64,000 bases of DNA from Bolinopsis microptera (taxonomy: Eukaryota; Ctenophora; Tentaculata; Lobata; Bolinopsidae), in the NCBI RefSeq assembly GCF_026151205.1, contig NC_087072.1:441501-505500 (forward strand). The letters are read 5' to 3'. Position 1 is the first letter of the stretch. Each line of letters starts with the position of its first letter. The notes below the pieces were generated by a model. It was not told the origin of the DNA. It worked only from the letters and a program-made list of their open reading frames with translations, and ran no database searches. The position numbers and the translations under genes are program-made. This document shows, piece after piece, positions 41,557 through 53,000 of this stretch.

Positions 41557-43325
41557 CTAAGTAGCGGTAGTGAAGGTAGGGTTAGTGACAGTGAACTGAA
41601 CATTGCCGTTAGCTAACCCCGAGCTGCCCACCATCACACTCTTCTGTCCCATTCTCCTCAGCTTCCTATTCAGGACCAGGTAGGTTACCAGGGTTACCAG
41701 CCAGTAAGCAGGGATGGAGGTCAGGGAGATCCAATGTTGGTGGTGACAGTAGAACGACTTTCCGTACTGGTCAAACTTACACTCCGACGTCCTGAGATTA
41801 AGTAGCTTTTAATAGGGAGCTTATCACGATTTACACATGTATTTTGAAAGCTCCTGCTAAAAAACAAACTTTTCGTATCACTTATATGTTTTAAATAATC
41901 CCCCTCCAAGGGAGCTTTTCTTAGATAAGAGGTGGACTAACAACATATCATTACACAATGTACCAGAGGTAGATATACATTGTAATACAGAGTATCTTCG
42001 TTCTGTCCTTTCGTGGGCCTCTTAGATAAAGCCTTTCTTTTTAAAAGTAACTTATTGAGGAGTACTACCCACCAGTGCAGGGGGGGGGGCGCCAAATCGT
42101 CGTTTGAATGTGGGACAATTTTGAAAAACTGAACTAAGGTACTAGCAAAATTGCGCGTTTTGCTCCAGAAACACACTTTTTTAGAGATTTTACCGGCGTA
42201 TCCTCTACAGTCTACATTTTCGGCGGGGTAGGAGCGCCAACAGGCAACGCTAGCTACTAATAAAGTAACTCACTTGTGACTACAGTAACTTACTTGTGAC
42301 TACAGTAACTTACTTGTGACAACAGTAACTCACTTGTGACAACAGTAACTCACTTGTGACAACAGTAACTTACTTGTGACAACAGTAACTTACTTGTGAC
42401 TACAGTAACTTACTTGTGACTACAGTAACTTACTTGTGACAACAGTAACTTACTTGTGACTACAGTAACTTACTTGTGACTACAGTAACTTACTTGTGAC
42501 TACAGTAACTTACTTGTGACAACAGTAACTTACTTGTGACAACAGACTGCATCTTTAACGTTGCCACAGCAAAAGTGTTGCTTCTCACAGCACCCCCGGG
42601 TAAACTTGTCTCCAAGGAAACAAGTATCAGTTTCTGTGCGGTTAATCTTACAGAACTTAGATACATCTCCAACTGCCTCCCCTCCGGGCGATTCCGAACT
42701 TGTATGATTATCTGAAAGCATAGTATGTTATATATTTTTATTTACAAATAAAGTTGTGAAAAATAAAGTTGTGACAATATGTGAGAGATGAGTTACTTGT
42801 GGGAGATGAGGTTGGGGAAGAAGAGGTTGAGGAAGAAGTTGTAGTTGAGGAAGAAGAAGTTGAGGAAGAAGAAGTTGAGGAAGAAGTTGTAGTTGAAGAG
42901 GAAGATGTATTTGAAGAAGATGAAGCGTTAGTGAAAGGTATTGGAGTGGTCTGCATGATGAACAACCTGTGATAGTGAATGTTGTCAGTACTACTGCTGT
43001 AAAATGAATTGTGAAATCTAAGGATCTGGTTGAAAGTGAAGGGCAAGCATAGCCCATTTGTCTTCAACATCAGAGTGTTGTTTTCTCTACTACGATAGTA
43101 AGGAATGTGCTAATGTAACGATAGTAAGGAATGTGCTAATGTAACGATAGTAAGGATTGTGCTAATGTAACGATAGTAAGGATTGTGCTAATGTAACGAT
43201 AGTAAGGAATGTGCTAATGTAACGATAGTAAGGATTGTGCTAATGTAACGATAGTAAGGAATGTGCTAATGTACTCACATGAGAGTGACGAGTGTGCAAC
43301 ACAGTGCTGCGTTCCTAACCGCCAT
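41557..43325 (-). CDS. Cys-pair-rich mucin-like type I membrane protein (complete)
   Basis: Four exons (43325-43279, 42966-42797, 42711-42534, 41791-41557) give 210 codons with phases 2, 1, 2. Residues 1-23 are a signal peptide (MAVRNAALCCTLVTLMLFIM). Residues 25-72 are a nearly pure Ser/Thr stalk (likely O-glycosylated). Residues 73-150 are Cys-rich: KFCKINRTETDTC, RGCCEKQHFCCG, VCCHKTSECKFD and FYCHH. A transmembrane helix near 152-172 is followed by a tail rich in basic, then Thr/Val residues. The same phase plan and Cys pattern occur at 1466-4464 and 8540-9243, defining a local family. I do not recognise a named domain; CC-x5-CC spacing faintly recalls granulin but does not fit it. It is head-to-head with the EVC-like gene, with 741 bp between start codons. 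Confidence 0.82.
42262..42533 (-). repeat. 20-bp tandem repeats each carrying the exon-3 donor
   Basis: About 14 copies of acagtaacttacttgtgaca. On the minus strand each reads TGTCACAAGTAAGTTACTGT, that is, the last bases of exon 42711-42534 and its GTAAGT donor. So the real 5' splice site is followed by a ladder of equal-strength copies every 20 nt. Confidence 0.93.
43085..43272 (-). repeat. 26-bp minisatellite starting at the exon-1 donor
   Basis: Seven units of taacgatagtaaggaatgtg plus ctaatg (alternating aatg/attg variants) start directly behind GTGAGTACATTAGC, the donor of the signal-peptide exon 43325-43279. Confidence 0.9.
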
Positions 43326-44066
43326 TACCTTCCTTACAATGATAATGCTGTTAAAACCAAGCTAAATTGTTACGTCTTTTAATGAATTGTGATAAGGCTG
43401 AAGATGTAATTTACAATCATATAATGAATATCATAACTGTTAAGAAGATAAAATTGAGGTAGAATTGACGAAAGATTGACGAAGATTCTGCAGCATAAGA
43501 CCTGGCATATTGTTTACAATTAGATTACATGATAACTCCGTTGCTTTACGCAACTACTACACTAGTAGCACCAACACATGTCCCCTGAAGTTACACAGAA
43601 CGTGGTGATAGCTGCGATGTAGTTTGCGACAACTCTGCTTGCTTTCTCTCCTCATATAATCAGACAGAAAATAAAAGTACATTGAGCGAGCTTGTCACAC
43701 TGTACTAGTCTCTCGGAATAATGTTCTGAAGATCTTGTTCTGATTGCATAAAGCAGATGCGAGTTGTACTGCAAGCAAGCAACACTGGTCACGTGGGCAC
43801 CGTATGATACGTGCTTTCCAAAACTTTGCATGCTAGTGTTTCCAAATTACAGTTGCTATGGTTGATAATCACTGCTCTTGCAAAATCAATGTTAATTGTT
43901 GGCAATTTCATCGTTTTAAGCCTTGTTTCGACCAAATTTTAATTTGCCAAACGTTTTATTAGTAGCAGGAAGCTTTGTTCGACATTATCTGCCCGAAATT
44001 ATGAAAAATGAATGTTTATTTTTTATTTAAACAAGCAAAACAGCCCGCAGTAGAGTCCCATGTAGC
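43326..44066. promoter_or_regulatory. Bidirectional spacer between divergent genes
   Basis: 741 bp separate the start codons of the minus-strand Cys-rich protein and the plus-strand EVC-like protein, so promoters must lie here. A gttgctatggttgataat sequence at about 43852-43869 is a partial X-box-like match; no clear TATA is seen. Assignment rests on position only. Confidence 0.4.
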
Positions 44067-47000
44067 ATGAATACGGACTCAAACTCGGTGGCGCTCTTCA
44101 TCGAGCAGGATGGCAACCAATACAATGACCTGTGGCTTGCCATGGCTGTCATCTTCGGAGTCATGTTGGGATTCTTCCTCGGGGTTTTCATCCTTTTCAT
44201 CATCAGGAGAAACTTCCCTGCCATGTACACCAAGGTAACATCAATAAAATTAATAAGATTGATAAGAGGTGCTCTTCACTTTAAAACCAATATCATCAAG
44301 ACAAGTGGCTACAACTACTACAATGATAACAAATGATCTCTTAATAGGCGGACGCTCAAAGAATAGCAGAGTCGGGACTTCAGCCCGAGGAGATGGAGGA
44401 GATGGGGACCAAACAGGATCCTGACACCTACTCGGAGATTGTTCCGCCCGTGAGTCCTTGTGTATTACTAGCAGTACCACATTAAATGTAATCAAAATAG
44501 TTGCCCCTTAGTCATGTCATTTAAGAGAAGTTTCTCAACCTTTACCAATCACCTTCCAGGGAGTTGGTCCACAGCAAACGATTCTATCAGCAGACCCTAA
44601 GTCAAGACCTCTGTCCTGGGTAAGAAGACAGTCTACCATAGACCTGGGAGAGGAGGCTGACAATGACGGCATGATCGACGCTCTGGCTCAGGATTCTTGG
44701 TAAGTGGTACTGTCCCATATTAATATTCTATCAGTACAGAGACTACATTCACTGAACTTCCAACTCACGACGTTTGCTCTATACTAACGGTTATACTAAC
44801 GGTTTACCCTTCAGTGTACAAATGCAGATGGCTACGATATCCCAAGAATTCACCAAGATCGTAAAGTACGAAGAAGACCTACAAAATCAGTACAGAATAA
44901 TCTTCCTAAACCTCATCAACATCTACCTGGACAGCTTGGTGCAACAGAAGATGATCGAACCTGAGCATAAACAAGAAATGTCCGACGAGTTTAGTGCCCG
45001 ATTGAGGGAAACCGAATCGGAGTGGAGAAGCAAAATAGCAGCTTCGATTCGCGTAAGAACCTTGCCCCTTTTGTATTCAACAGCGATTCGTCTTTGCTAT
45101 TTACAGGGCCAGTTTGCAACTATATTCAGATCCGAAAACTACTCTGTCCTTTAGTAATGCAATTAACAAGTTTACCTGATTATGAAATATCATGGTTTCT
45201 AATCTGTATTTACTGGACGGCCACGGCCAAAACAATCAACACATAACCACATATAGCAACGCTATCTTATTAGACACGGTAACCTAACTAAGGCAATAAA
45301 CTAAACGATCCAATAACGACAGGATTACGAGAGGATGACTGGAGACTCCCTTCAAGCAAACCACATCGAGGAGCTAAGGTACCAAGCTGCCATGGATCTG
45401 GAGACGGAAATGCTTGACATTCGGGAGAGTCTCAGACTACAGCTAACTGAGAAGACACCACTCAAAAACGAAGAGGTAGTTTCAGCTTCCTATATGATGA
45501 CAAATTGTTTAGCTTTGACACATCACTTTTTGTACCATACTATCACAATCGTAAAATAATTGCTGTGATTTATCAGATCGAGTTTATGGAAGAAAAACTG
45601 GTTGAGAATCTCACAATGTTATGCGAAATTATCAACGGAGAATACGTGTCTGCGTCCAAGGCTCAAACAGGAAGATTTGAAGTTATGAAGAAAGCTGGCT
45701 GCCTACAGTTCCCTAGCGCCGTCTACGTAAGTACAACTTTGGAACACTGCCAACAGAAGAACCAGTAGCACATGAAATTTCTGTTCATGTTGAAAGAACC
45801 TAAAGGCTAGTTCGTTTTCGTGTCTTCTATAGATTATAACATGTTCTCTGTGTAGGAGCCGGAAGAAGTAGAGGTCATGATACAGAAATTCAAATTGATG
45901 CTAAATGACCTGAAAACTACGGCTAAATTGAGTGGATCTATAGTTACCAAGTTGGTTAAAACCTTCGAAGATAGGATCCGGGCCGCTGACACCAAACTCT
46001 CAGAAGGTTAGAAAGCTATTACGGAATACTACTAGTTACCATAGTTACGGAATTTGGACTCAACCAACGTTACAGACTTGTATTCTAGAGAAAATGAAAA
46101 CATCAGCCAAGTTGATATCAGGGATGAAGTATTAAAATTTCACATCCAAGTTTTCAGAATTCGACCAGAAGCTTGGAGTTAAGCAGACGAGTTGCGCAAA
46201 GGAGCGTGTGACAGAGATGAAACGGATAAAGACCTGGAAGAGAAACACGGAGATAGCTTCAACTGCTAACCAGTCTTACCAGGCTGCAGTGGACGGTCTC
46301 ATCGAACCATCACGCTACATCCAGACTCTGCACGAGCTGCAGCAGACCGTCAGACTTGACAAGATGCTGGCTATCAAACGGATAGACGTCAAGGAGGGAG
46401 AGTCGTACGAAAAGTTGATCCAGGAGAGGATAGACGGAAAACGCAGGTAAGAATTTTCCTGTAGAAAGATTCAAATTTGGTTAATTTGGTTAATATATCT
46501 CGGGTGAATCACTTGAATATTAATGGTAGCGACAATTTGGAACGTCAACATAACTTGGCTCAGGAACAGATGAGAAACATTCGATTGTCTAAAAGAGCCG
46601 CACTCCGCACGCATTCGCTGCAAACACGCATGTTATTTAGCTCACTAATAAGAACAACATATCATTTATAAAACAAAATAATTTACACGGAATTTTTCAG
46701 ATATTATCAGGATATTCTGTCGGATGCGATTGGAACAATAAAACTTGAGAAAAATATGGACGGTGCGATGTTAGACAAGAAGTCAAAAAAATTCCAGGAA
46801 GATATGGCAAAGCACAGAGGTATTCAGGGTTAATTTTCTGAAAATTCCAGCTGACACTTTAGAATTTTGGACTGCGGAAATTTCTTCTTATTGTTGAATC
46901 CCATAACACTTAGTATTAGTAAAGATTCCGCTAACATAAAACTATCCTTACGATGAATGAAGTAGAGGGATACATGATTGAGCAGAGGGATAAAATTTTA

Positions 47001-49296
47001 TGAGTTACAAAAAACCCAACCCAACACATTCCACCAGCTGAAAGAATTGGGGTACTGAAGAAGGAGATAGAGAAGCAGCTGGACGAGAACGAGGCTGTGA
47101 GGGAGAGGCTGGACAGGGAGATCAGGAGACAGAGTGCAGATCAGGAGGAGTTACTGGGAGAACAGGAGGACGCAGTCAAGGAGGTCCTCCAGACCCAGAG
47201 CGGCCTTACTGAGATGTGAGTCCTTACATTTCACACTCATCTTTAGTAGCCTTACTGAAATGTTTGTCATAAGTCCTTACATTTCACACTCATCTTCAGT
47301 AGCTTACTGAGATGTGGCTCCTTGCATTTCACACTCATCTTCAGTAGCCTTACTGAAATGTTGGTCATAAGTCCTTACATTTCACACTCATCTTCAGTAG
47401 CGTGGAGTTGTTTACACAATTTACTGCCATTTACATTCATGTTAAGTCAGTTCTAGCACTCCTACGTTTAAAACCTCAATCCACGCATGTTGCAAGCTGC
47501 TGATTTGCTAGTTTAAATGTTTACTGTACAATTTTGTCATGCTCACGTCATGTTGTTGCTTCAGAGACCGAGAGCAAATGATGGCAATACATCAGCACCA
47601 AGCGCTGGGAGTTATCAACATGCTATTCATGAACAGAATGAGGGTGGTGAAGCGAGTGGAGATGTTGAGGTTACAGCACAATGAGGAGCTCAGGGTACTG
47701 AACAGGTCAGAGAAGACTGAGATTGATGCTGTGGCGGTCACCTCTGGTTCCAAACCACTGAACAAGAAACAGCAGAAAGCAATTCAGACCATCGAGCAGA
47801 AATACGTGAGTTTGAGAAGTTATAATTTACAGAAACAACGTAAGACCCTGGTAACTGGTAAGGCAGCTTGGGGCCGGGGGCCAGTTATGTTTATCCACAA
47901 GAACTCCGATTGTTGGGCTTATCGTCCCATACTTTTACCAGATGCAAATAAAATGAAACATTTCCTGAATCGTAGTATTACAAATCATCAGGCCGTCATA
48001 AGAGAAGAAAAGAAAAAGGATTTCATACTCGATGGAGATCAAGCTATCAACGAAGTGCGCCAGTGAGTTGCAGTTTGATCACCTTTCTCTGATGATAAAC
48101 ATCTTTGTTGATAATATTTCACATTACATGCACGATCCACTCTCAGTTCATTGTTATCAATTACGAGACAACATTTTCCAGGAAGATATTCGAGGTGACC
48201 AATCAAATTCTGAGTCAGTTTGACGAGCGAATGGGTGTCCTGCTAGCTAAACTGCAGGTGTCTCATGCTAGGAGAGAGGGAACAAAGGTGAAAACCACCC
48301 AGGTCCTCAATAAGATCAAAACCAAGCTGGTCGACATCATCTGGACTGATGGGTACATTTCGGAGACTGCCTGCAAGAAAACCCTCCAAGATCACCACAA
48401 GGTAGTACAGGATGTGAGTGACAAGTTCGCTGTCAAACGAACCACCAACCTCGAGCAGATTAAGAAGGTCTCGGCGGAGAAGCGATATAAGAGGGAAACT
48501 TCGATGAATGAAGACATTCAGGAGCTAATAGAAAATTATAAGGCAAAAGAGCATTCCAACTATGGACGAACGCAGCCGCTGTGGGAGAACTGGTCTAGCA
48601 TGAAACAAGAGGTAACTTTATTTGATGATAGTCAGTGAGAACTATGAACCTCTACTGGGCTACTGTAACTTTCGTTGAATTTTATAGAGACTGACCGTAA
48701 AACGAACCTCAGATCGAGAAGCACAACACAAGCATGGAGCTAACACGACAAGTTCAAGACCTCTACAACGCCACTGAGGACGAGTTCGCTTCCAACCTGC
48801 AGGACGAGGAGATCAACATCATTCTAGAGCTGGTCAAGATGGGTAGGATGGACATCAACGAGTTCGACAAGATAATCAAAAGCTCAGTCACCGGTAGGGA
48901 AATTTTAGGATCCCCTCAATTAGAGTGATGTGTACAATAATGTAAACCATGACAATGGTAATATAATGGCAATGGTCATATTTTGTACGTAATGCTACAA
49001 GTTTTCGATCTGCACTGCGACTAAGAGTAAGACAAATTATAAAAACTGGCGGCAAAATTTATATGGGAATCATTTCAGCGTGTGTAGGTGGAGACAAGTT
49101 GTACAAGGAGCTGAGCACGCCTCTTCTGGAGAAATACGGTCCGACAGCCAAGAGAGCCGACAAAGCTATGGATTTCTGGCAAGTTGCCACGGATCAGATG
49201 GCCCCGCCTAAAGACCCTAAACTAGCAGCCGAGAGGGCAGCTGAGGTGTGGAGGGCTAGGCTGGGAATATACGGAGACAGTAACGAACAACGATGA
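44067..49296 (+). CDS. EVC/EVC2-like single-pass coiled-coil protein
   Basis: Fourteen exons, all phases compatible, give 1002 codons: 44067-44234, 44348-44449, 44560-44699, 44815-45052, 45323-45475, 45577-45726, 45856-46006, 46158-46446, 46701-46819, 47038-47215, 47565-48062, 48182-48611, 48713-48893, 49088-49296. There is no signal peptide; a transmembrane helix spans about residues 22-46 and a basic stop-transfer (IIRRNF) follows. Nearly all the rest is charged alpha-helix and coiled coil. Size (EVC is about 990 aa), topology and short local resemblances to EVC (the region around KTFEDRIRAADTKL and the QHQALGVINML segment) suggest this family, which acts at the ciliary base in Hedgehog signalling. 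A generic coiled-coil protein is the alternative. Exon 11 contains a 27-nt in-frame GT..AG segment (47806-47832). Confidence 0.72.
47216..47400 (+). repeat. Tandem copies of the exon-10 end and donor
   Basis: After the exon end CCTTACTGAGAT|GTGAGTCC come three partial copies (near 47250, 47305 and 47346) of agccttactgaaatg with the following gtccttacatttcacactca. One copy (47305) keeps gagat|gtggct. The unit is about 50 bp. Confidence 0.8.
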
Positions 49297-50077
49297 AACT
49301 TGCTCTTGTTAAACTAGATCATTGAAAGTACAAGTGTTGTATTCTGGGTATGCCAGATAAACGACTTCGAGCCCAGCGGACTATTGTGTAATGTGAAGAA
49401 CTGGTTTTCATGGAAACATGTTACTATAGCAGCAAACCTCAGATAAACATGGTGTTTTAGGTATTGAAACCAACTCTAAGACTGGTTGTCATGGTAACAA
49501 CTCTAACCTGCTTCTTGCTATGAGGAAGTAATGAACTTACATTTTTATAACTACTTTGGGGCGATGTGTTGAGACGAAGGTTAACAAAAACTCACAAAGA
49601 ATCATACAAAATATCTATCAAGTGAACATTTACATTATCAAAAGAGCAAAAGCTCAAAATCACACAATTCTATGGCCTTAATTTCGGTGCTCTATGTAAT
49701 TTATTTGAAATCGTTGTTATTTTAAATCTTCGTTTCTTCTGAGTTGCGAAAAACTGATTATTACATGTACTCTTGAAACTGTTACTAGAGTAACGGTTGC
49801 CAGAGCAACCCACATCTTATATTTCTTCCTAAACCAGCAAAGTGCAAATCTATCTCCCTGTTATCTTTTCACTGTAAAACATCGTACGCAACGACCGCTT
49901 CATTTAACACTCAACTTTAACTTGCAAAATGCAAATTCAAAGTGTGCCGTATATCGTATTACAAGCAATAACTTAATCATTTTTAAAGCCAGCAGAAATT
50001 GCAGAAACTTCGAGAAGTTAAACGGTCGAGACGGCGATGTTTCACAGTAAAAGAGCAGTAATACTAAAGTCCGAATC
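49297..50077. other. Intergenic region between convergent genes
   Basis: No coding signal. It has a few ggtaaca-type motifs and otherwise AT-rich sequence; the 3' UTRs of the EVC-like gene and of the lectin-sushi gene must lie here. Confidence 0.5.
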
Positions 50078-53000
50078 TCAGTTAGCCACAAACTTCTCAC
50101 AGATAAACTCCCTGAAGGAGTCGCAGCCCTCATCGTTCCACCGTCCCGTACTCAGGTCCATCTCCACGCAGTCCTCCTGCTCCCACACGTACAGCCCGTT
50201 ATTCGGCTCTCCGTCGTTAAAATTCTGCGGGTTTGTTCTGGTTAACATATGTAGTACTTTATTAAGCTTAAAATTCTGCGGGGTTGTTCTGGTTAACATC
50301 TGTAGTAATTTATTAAGCTTAAAATTCTGCGGGTTTGTTCTGGTTAACATATTCTGTAGTACTTTATTAAGCTTAAAATTCTGCGGGGTTGTTCTGGTTA
50401 ACATCTGTAGTACTTTATTAAGCTTAAAATTCTGCGGGTTTGTTCTGGTTAACATATTTTGTACTTTATTAAGCTTAAAATTCTGGGGGGTTGTTCTGGT
50501 TAACACATTCTGTAGTACTTTATTAAGCTTAAAATTCTGCGGGTTGTTCTGGTTAACATCTGTAGTACTTTATTAAGCTTAAAGTTCTGCGGGGTGGTTC
50601 TGGTTAACATCTGTAGTAATTTATTAAGCTTAAAATTCTGCGGGTTTTTCTGTTTAACATCTACACAACGGGGCACGTTTAACCAAAGAATTTAGCTCAC
50701 CTTGTAAGACACCGCCGAACTATCGACCCATTCCCACACACCTTCGGAAGGCCTGAAATATCGGTATTATTACTGAAATGTCTAGCCTTATTATTTTCTA
50801 ACAATTCCCTATCTGTATACAGGGGTTCTGTCCTTTGTTTTTTAGCAGTGATCTCTCAAAAAACTGCTTAAAATAAGGCCAACCAATCAGGACTTTGACT
50901 GCTCACGTGACATAGCCAGGTCACATGTGACATAGCCAGGTCACGTGACATAGCCAGGTCACGTGACATAGCCAGGTCACGTGACATAGCCAGGTCACGT
51001 GACATAGCCAGGTCACGTGACATAGCCAGGTCACGTGACATAGCCAGGTCACACGTGACATAGCCAGGTCACGTGACATAGCCAGGTCACGTGACATAGC
51101 CAGGTCACGTGACATAGCCAGGTCACGTGACATAGCCAGGTCACGTGACATAGCCAGGTCACGTGACATAGCCAGCTCACGTGATATAGCCAGGTCACGT
51201 GACATAGCCAGGTCACGTGACATAGCCAGGTCACGTGACATAGCCAGGTCACGTGACATAGCCAGGTCACGTGACATAGCCAGGTCACGTGACATAGCCA
51301 GGTCACGTGACATAGCCAGGTCACGTGACATACAGGGGTTCTGGTTGGCTTGCTTGAAAAGACACCATTATTTGATTTGGATAAAATTCTGAAAAAGAAA
51401 ACTAACACGTCGTGTAGTCCTATCCAGATGTTGGTTGTCTTGTTAGAGAGTTGTTGCAAGAGTGCGTTCTCGGATCTGCTGTTGATTGCTACCAGTCGGC
51501 TCTGAAAAAGTAGTCATGGTAACGCAGTGTGAGGGTTAGTTTAGTGTTAGTTTGCGACAGGGTGTCCCAAAAAACACTACCCAATAAGAAACCCTCCTAA
51601 TTGTCTCAGTTTAACCTCATTGGTTTTCCCTGGTTTTGATCTCTTAATATGATTTTCTAGAGGGTTAGGAGACTTTTTTAGGACTTTTTGATGGGCAACA
51701 TTTTTTCGATGTTAAAGATAGCGAAGAAATCTTGGTATGATCCCAGAATAGGTGATAGTTTTCGTCCATGATGGAATCCTAGTTTTGAAACGTTTAGACT
51801 GCCCCAAGTTGTAAATCAGCCATATACAGACACAATGGAAAGTATTCTTCACAATGAGAACTGAAATGGAGGTTTTTGATATGGTCCAGCATGTTTTGGG
51901 AGCATTTTCGGGCCACACCTTTTTTTAACCTTTAACTGCGTAATTTTGTCCTATTTTCATATTATTTTAAATTTTTGCCTACCTTGATCTGTCAGTACAC
52001 TTACCAAGAAACATATGCAACCATCAAAGCTAGAAAATTAGCGACTTTCGCATAAAAAATTGCATAATTTATGCAAATTCGGCCTATCGTCCATTTTTGG
52101 GTTTCAGGCCAGCTGGGAAATGACCATTTGTGAGCACCTCTTGGGACTTTTAGCATTAACTGTGGTGTTCGGGAGTTAGATGAGACAAAAAGGAACAGTT
52201 TGCAATCAAATTCATGACAAAAGTTTTTTTCCTCTTGGCTCAGCGCTCCGAATGGTGGACAAGTCCATAATTTGAGGACTATTCCGGACAATTTTTGACA
52301 TTTTTAAAATGAGGACTTAAAATAGTTTGCTTAAGTTTTCAGAAGTCTCAAACAAATCTCCCAACCCTTTATGTAAACATACTAAGACATGAGTACCATT
52401 AAAGGAAAATTGAGAAAATTAGGAGGATTAGTGTACTAGTCGGCTCTGAAACGCACAGCGTGAGGGTTAGTTTAGTGTTAGTAGTCATGGTAACGCAGCG
52501 TGAGGGTTAGTTTAGTGTTAGTAGTCATGGTAACGCAGCGTGAGGGTTAGTTTAGTGTTAGTAGTCATGGTAACGCAGCGTGAGGGTTAGTTTAGTGTTA
52601 GTAGTCATGGTAACGCAGCGTGAGGGTTAGTTTAGTGTTAGTAGTCATGGTAACGCAGCGTGAGGGTTAGTTTAGTGTTAGTAGTCATGGTAACGCAGCG
52701 TGAGGGTTAGTTTAGTGTTAGTAGTCATGGTAACGCAGCGTGAGGGTTAGTTTAGTGTTAGTAGTCATGGTAACGCAGCGTGAGGGTTAGTTTAGTGTTA
52801 GTAGTCATGGTAACGCAGCGTGAGGGTTAGTTTAGTGTTAGTAGTCATGGTAACGCAGCGTGAGGGTTAGTTTAGTGTTAGTAGTCATGGTAACGCAGCG
52901 TGAGGGTTAGTTTAGTGTTAGTAGTCATGGTAACGCAGCGTGAGGGTTAGTTTAGTGTTAGTAGTCATGGTAACGCAGCGTGAGGGTTAGTTTAGTGTTA

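Noticed and set aside
43852-43869. X-box upstream of the EVC-like gene
   Set aside because: Only one half-site fits well (gttgctatggttgat); too weak to claim as an RFX site.
50921-51459. Minus-strand frames of repeated MSRDLA or CHVTWL
   Set aside because: They are translations of the 18-bp intronic minisatellite between two well-supported lectin exons.
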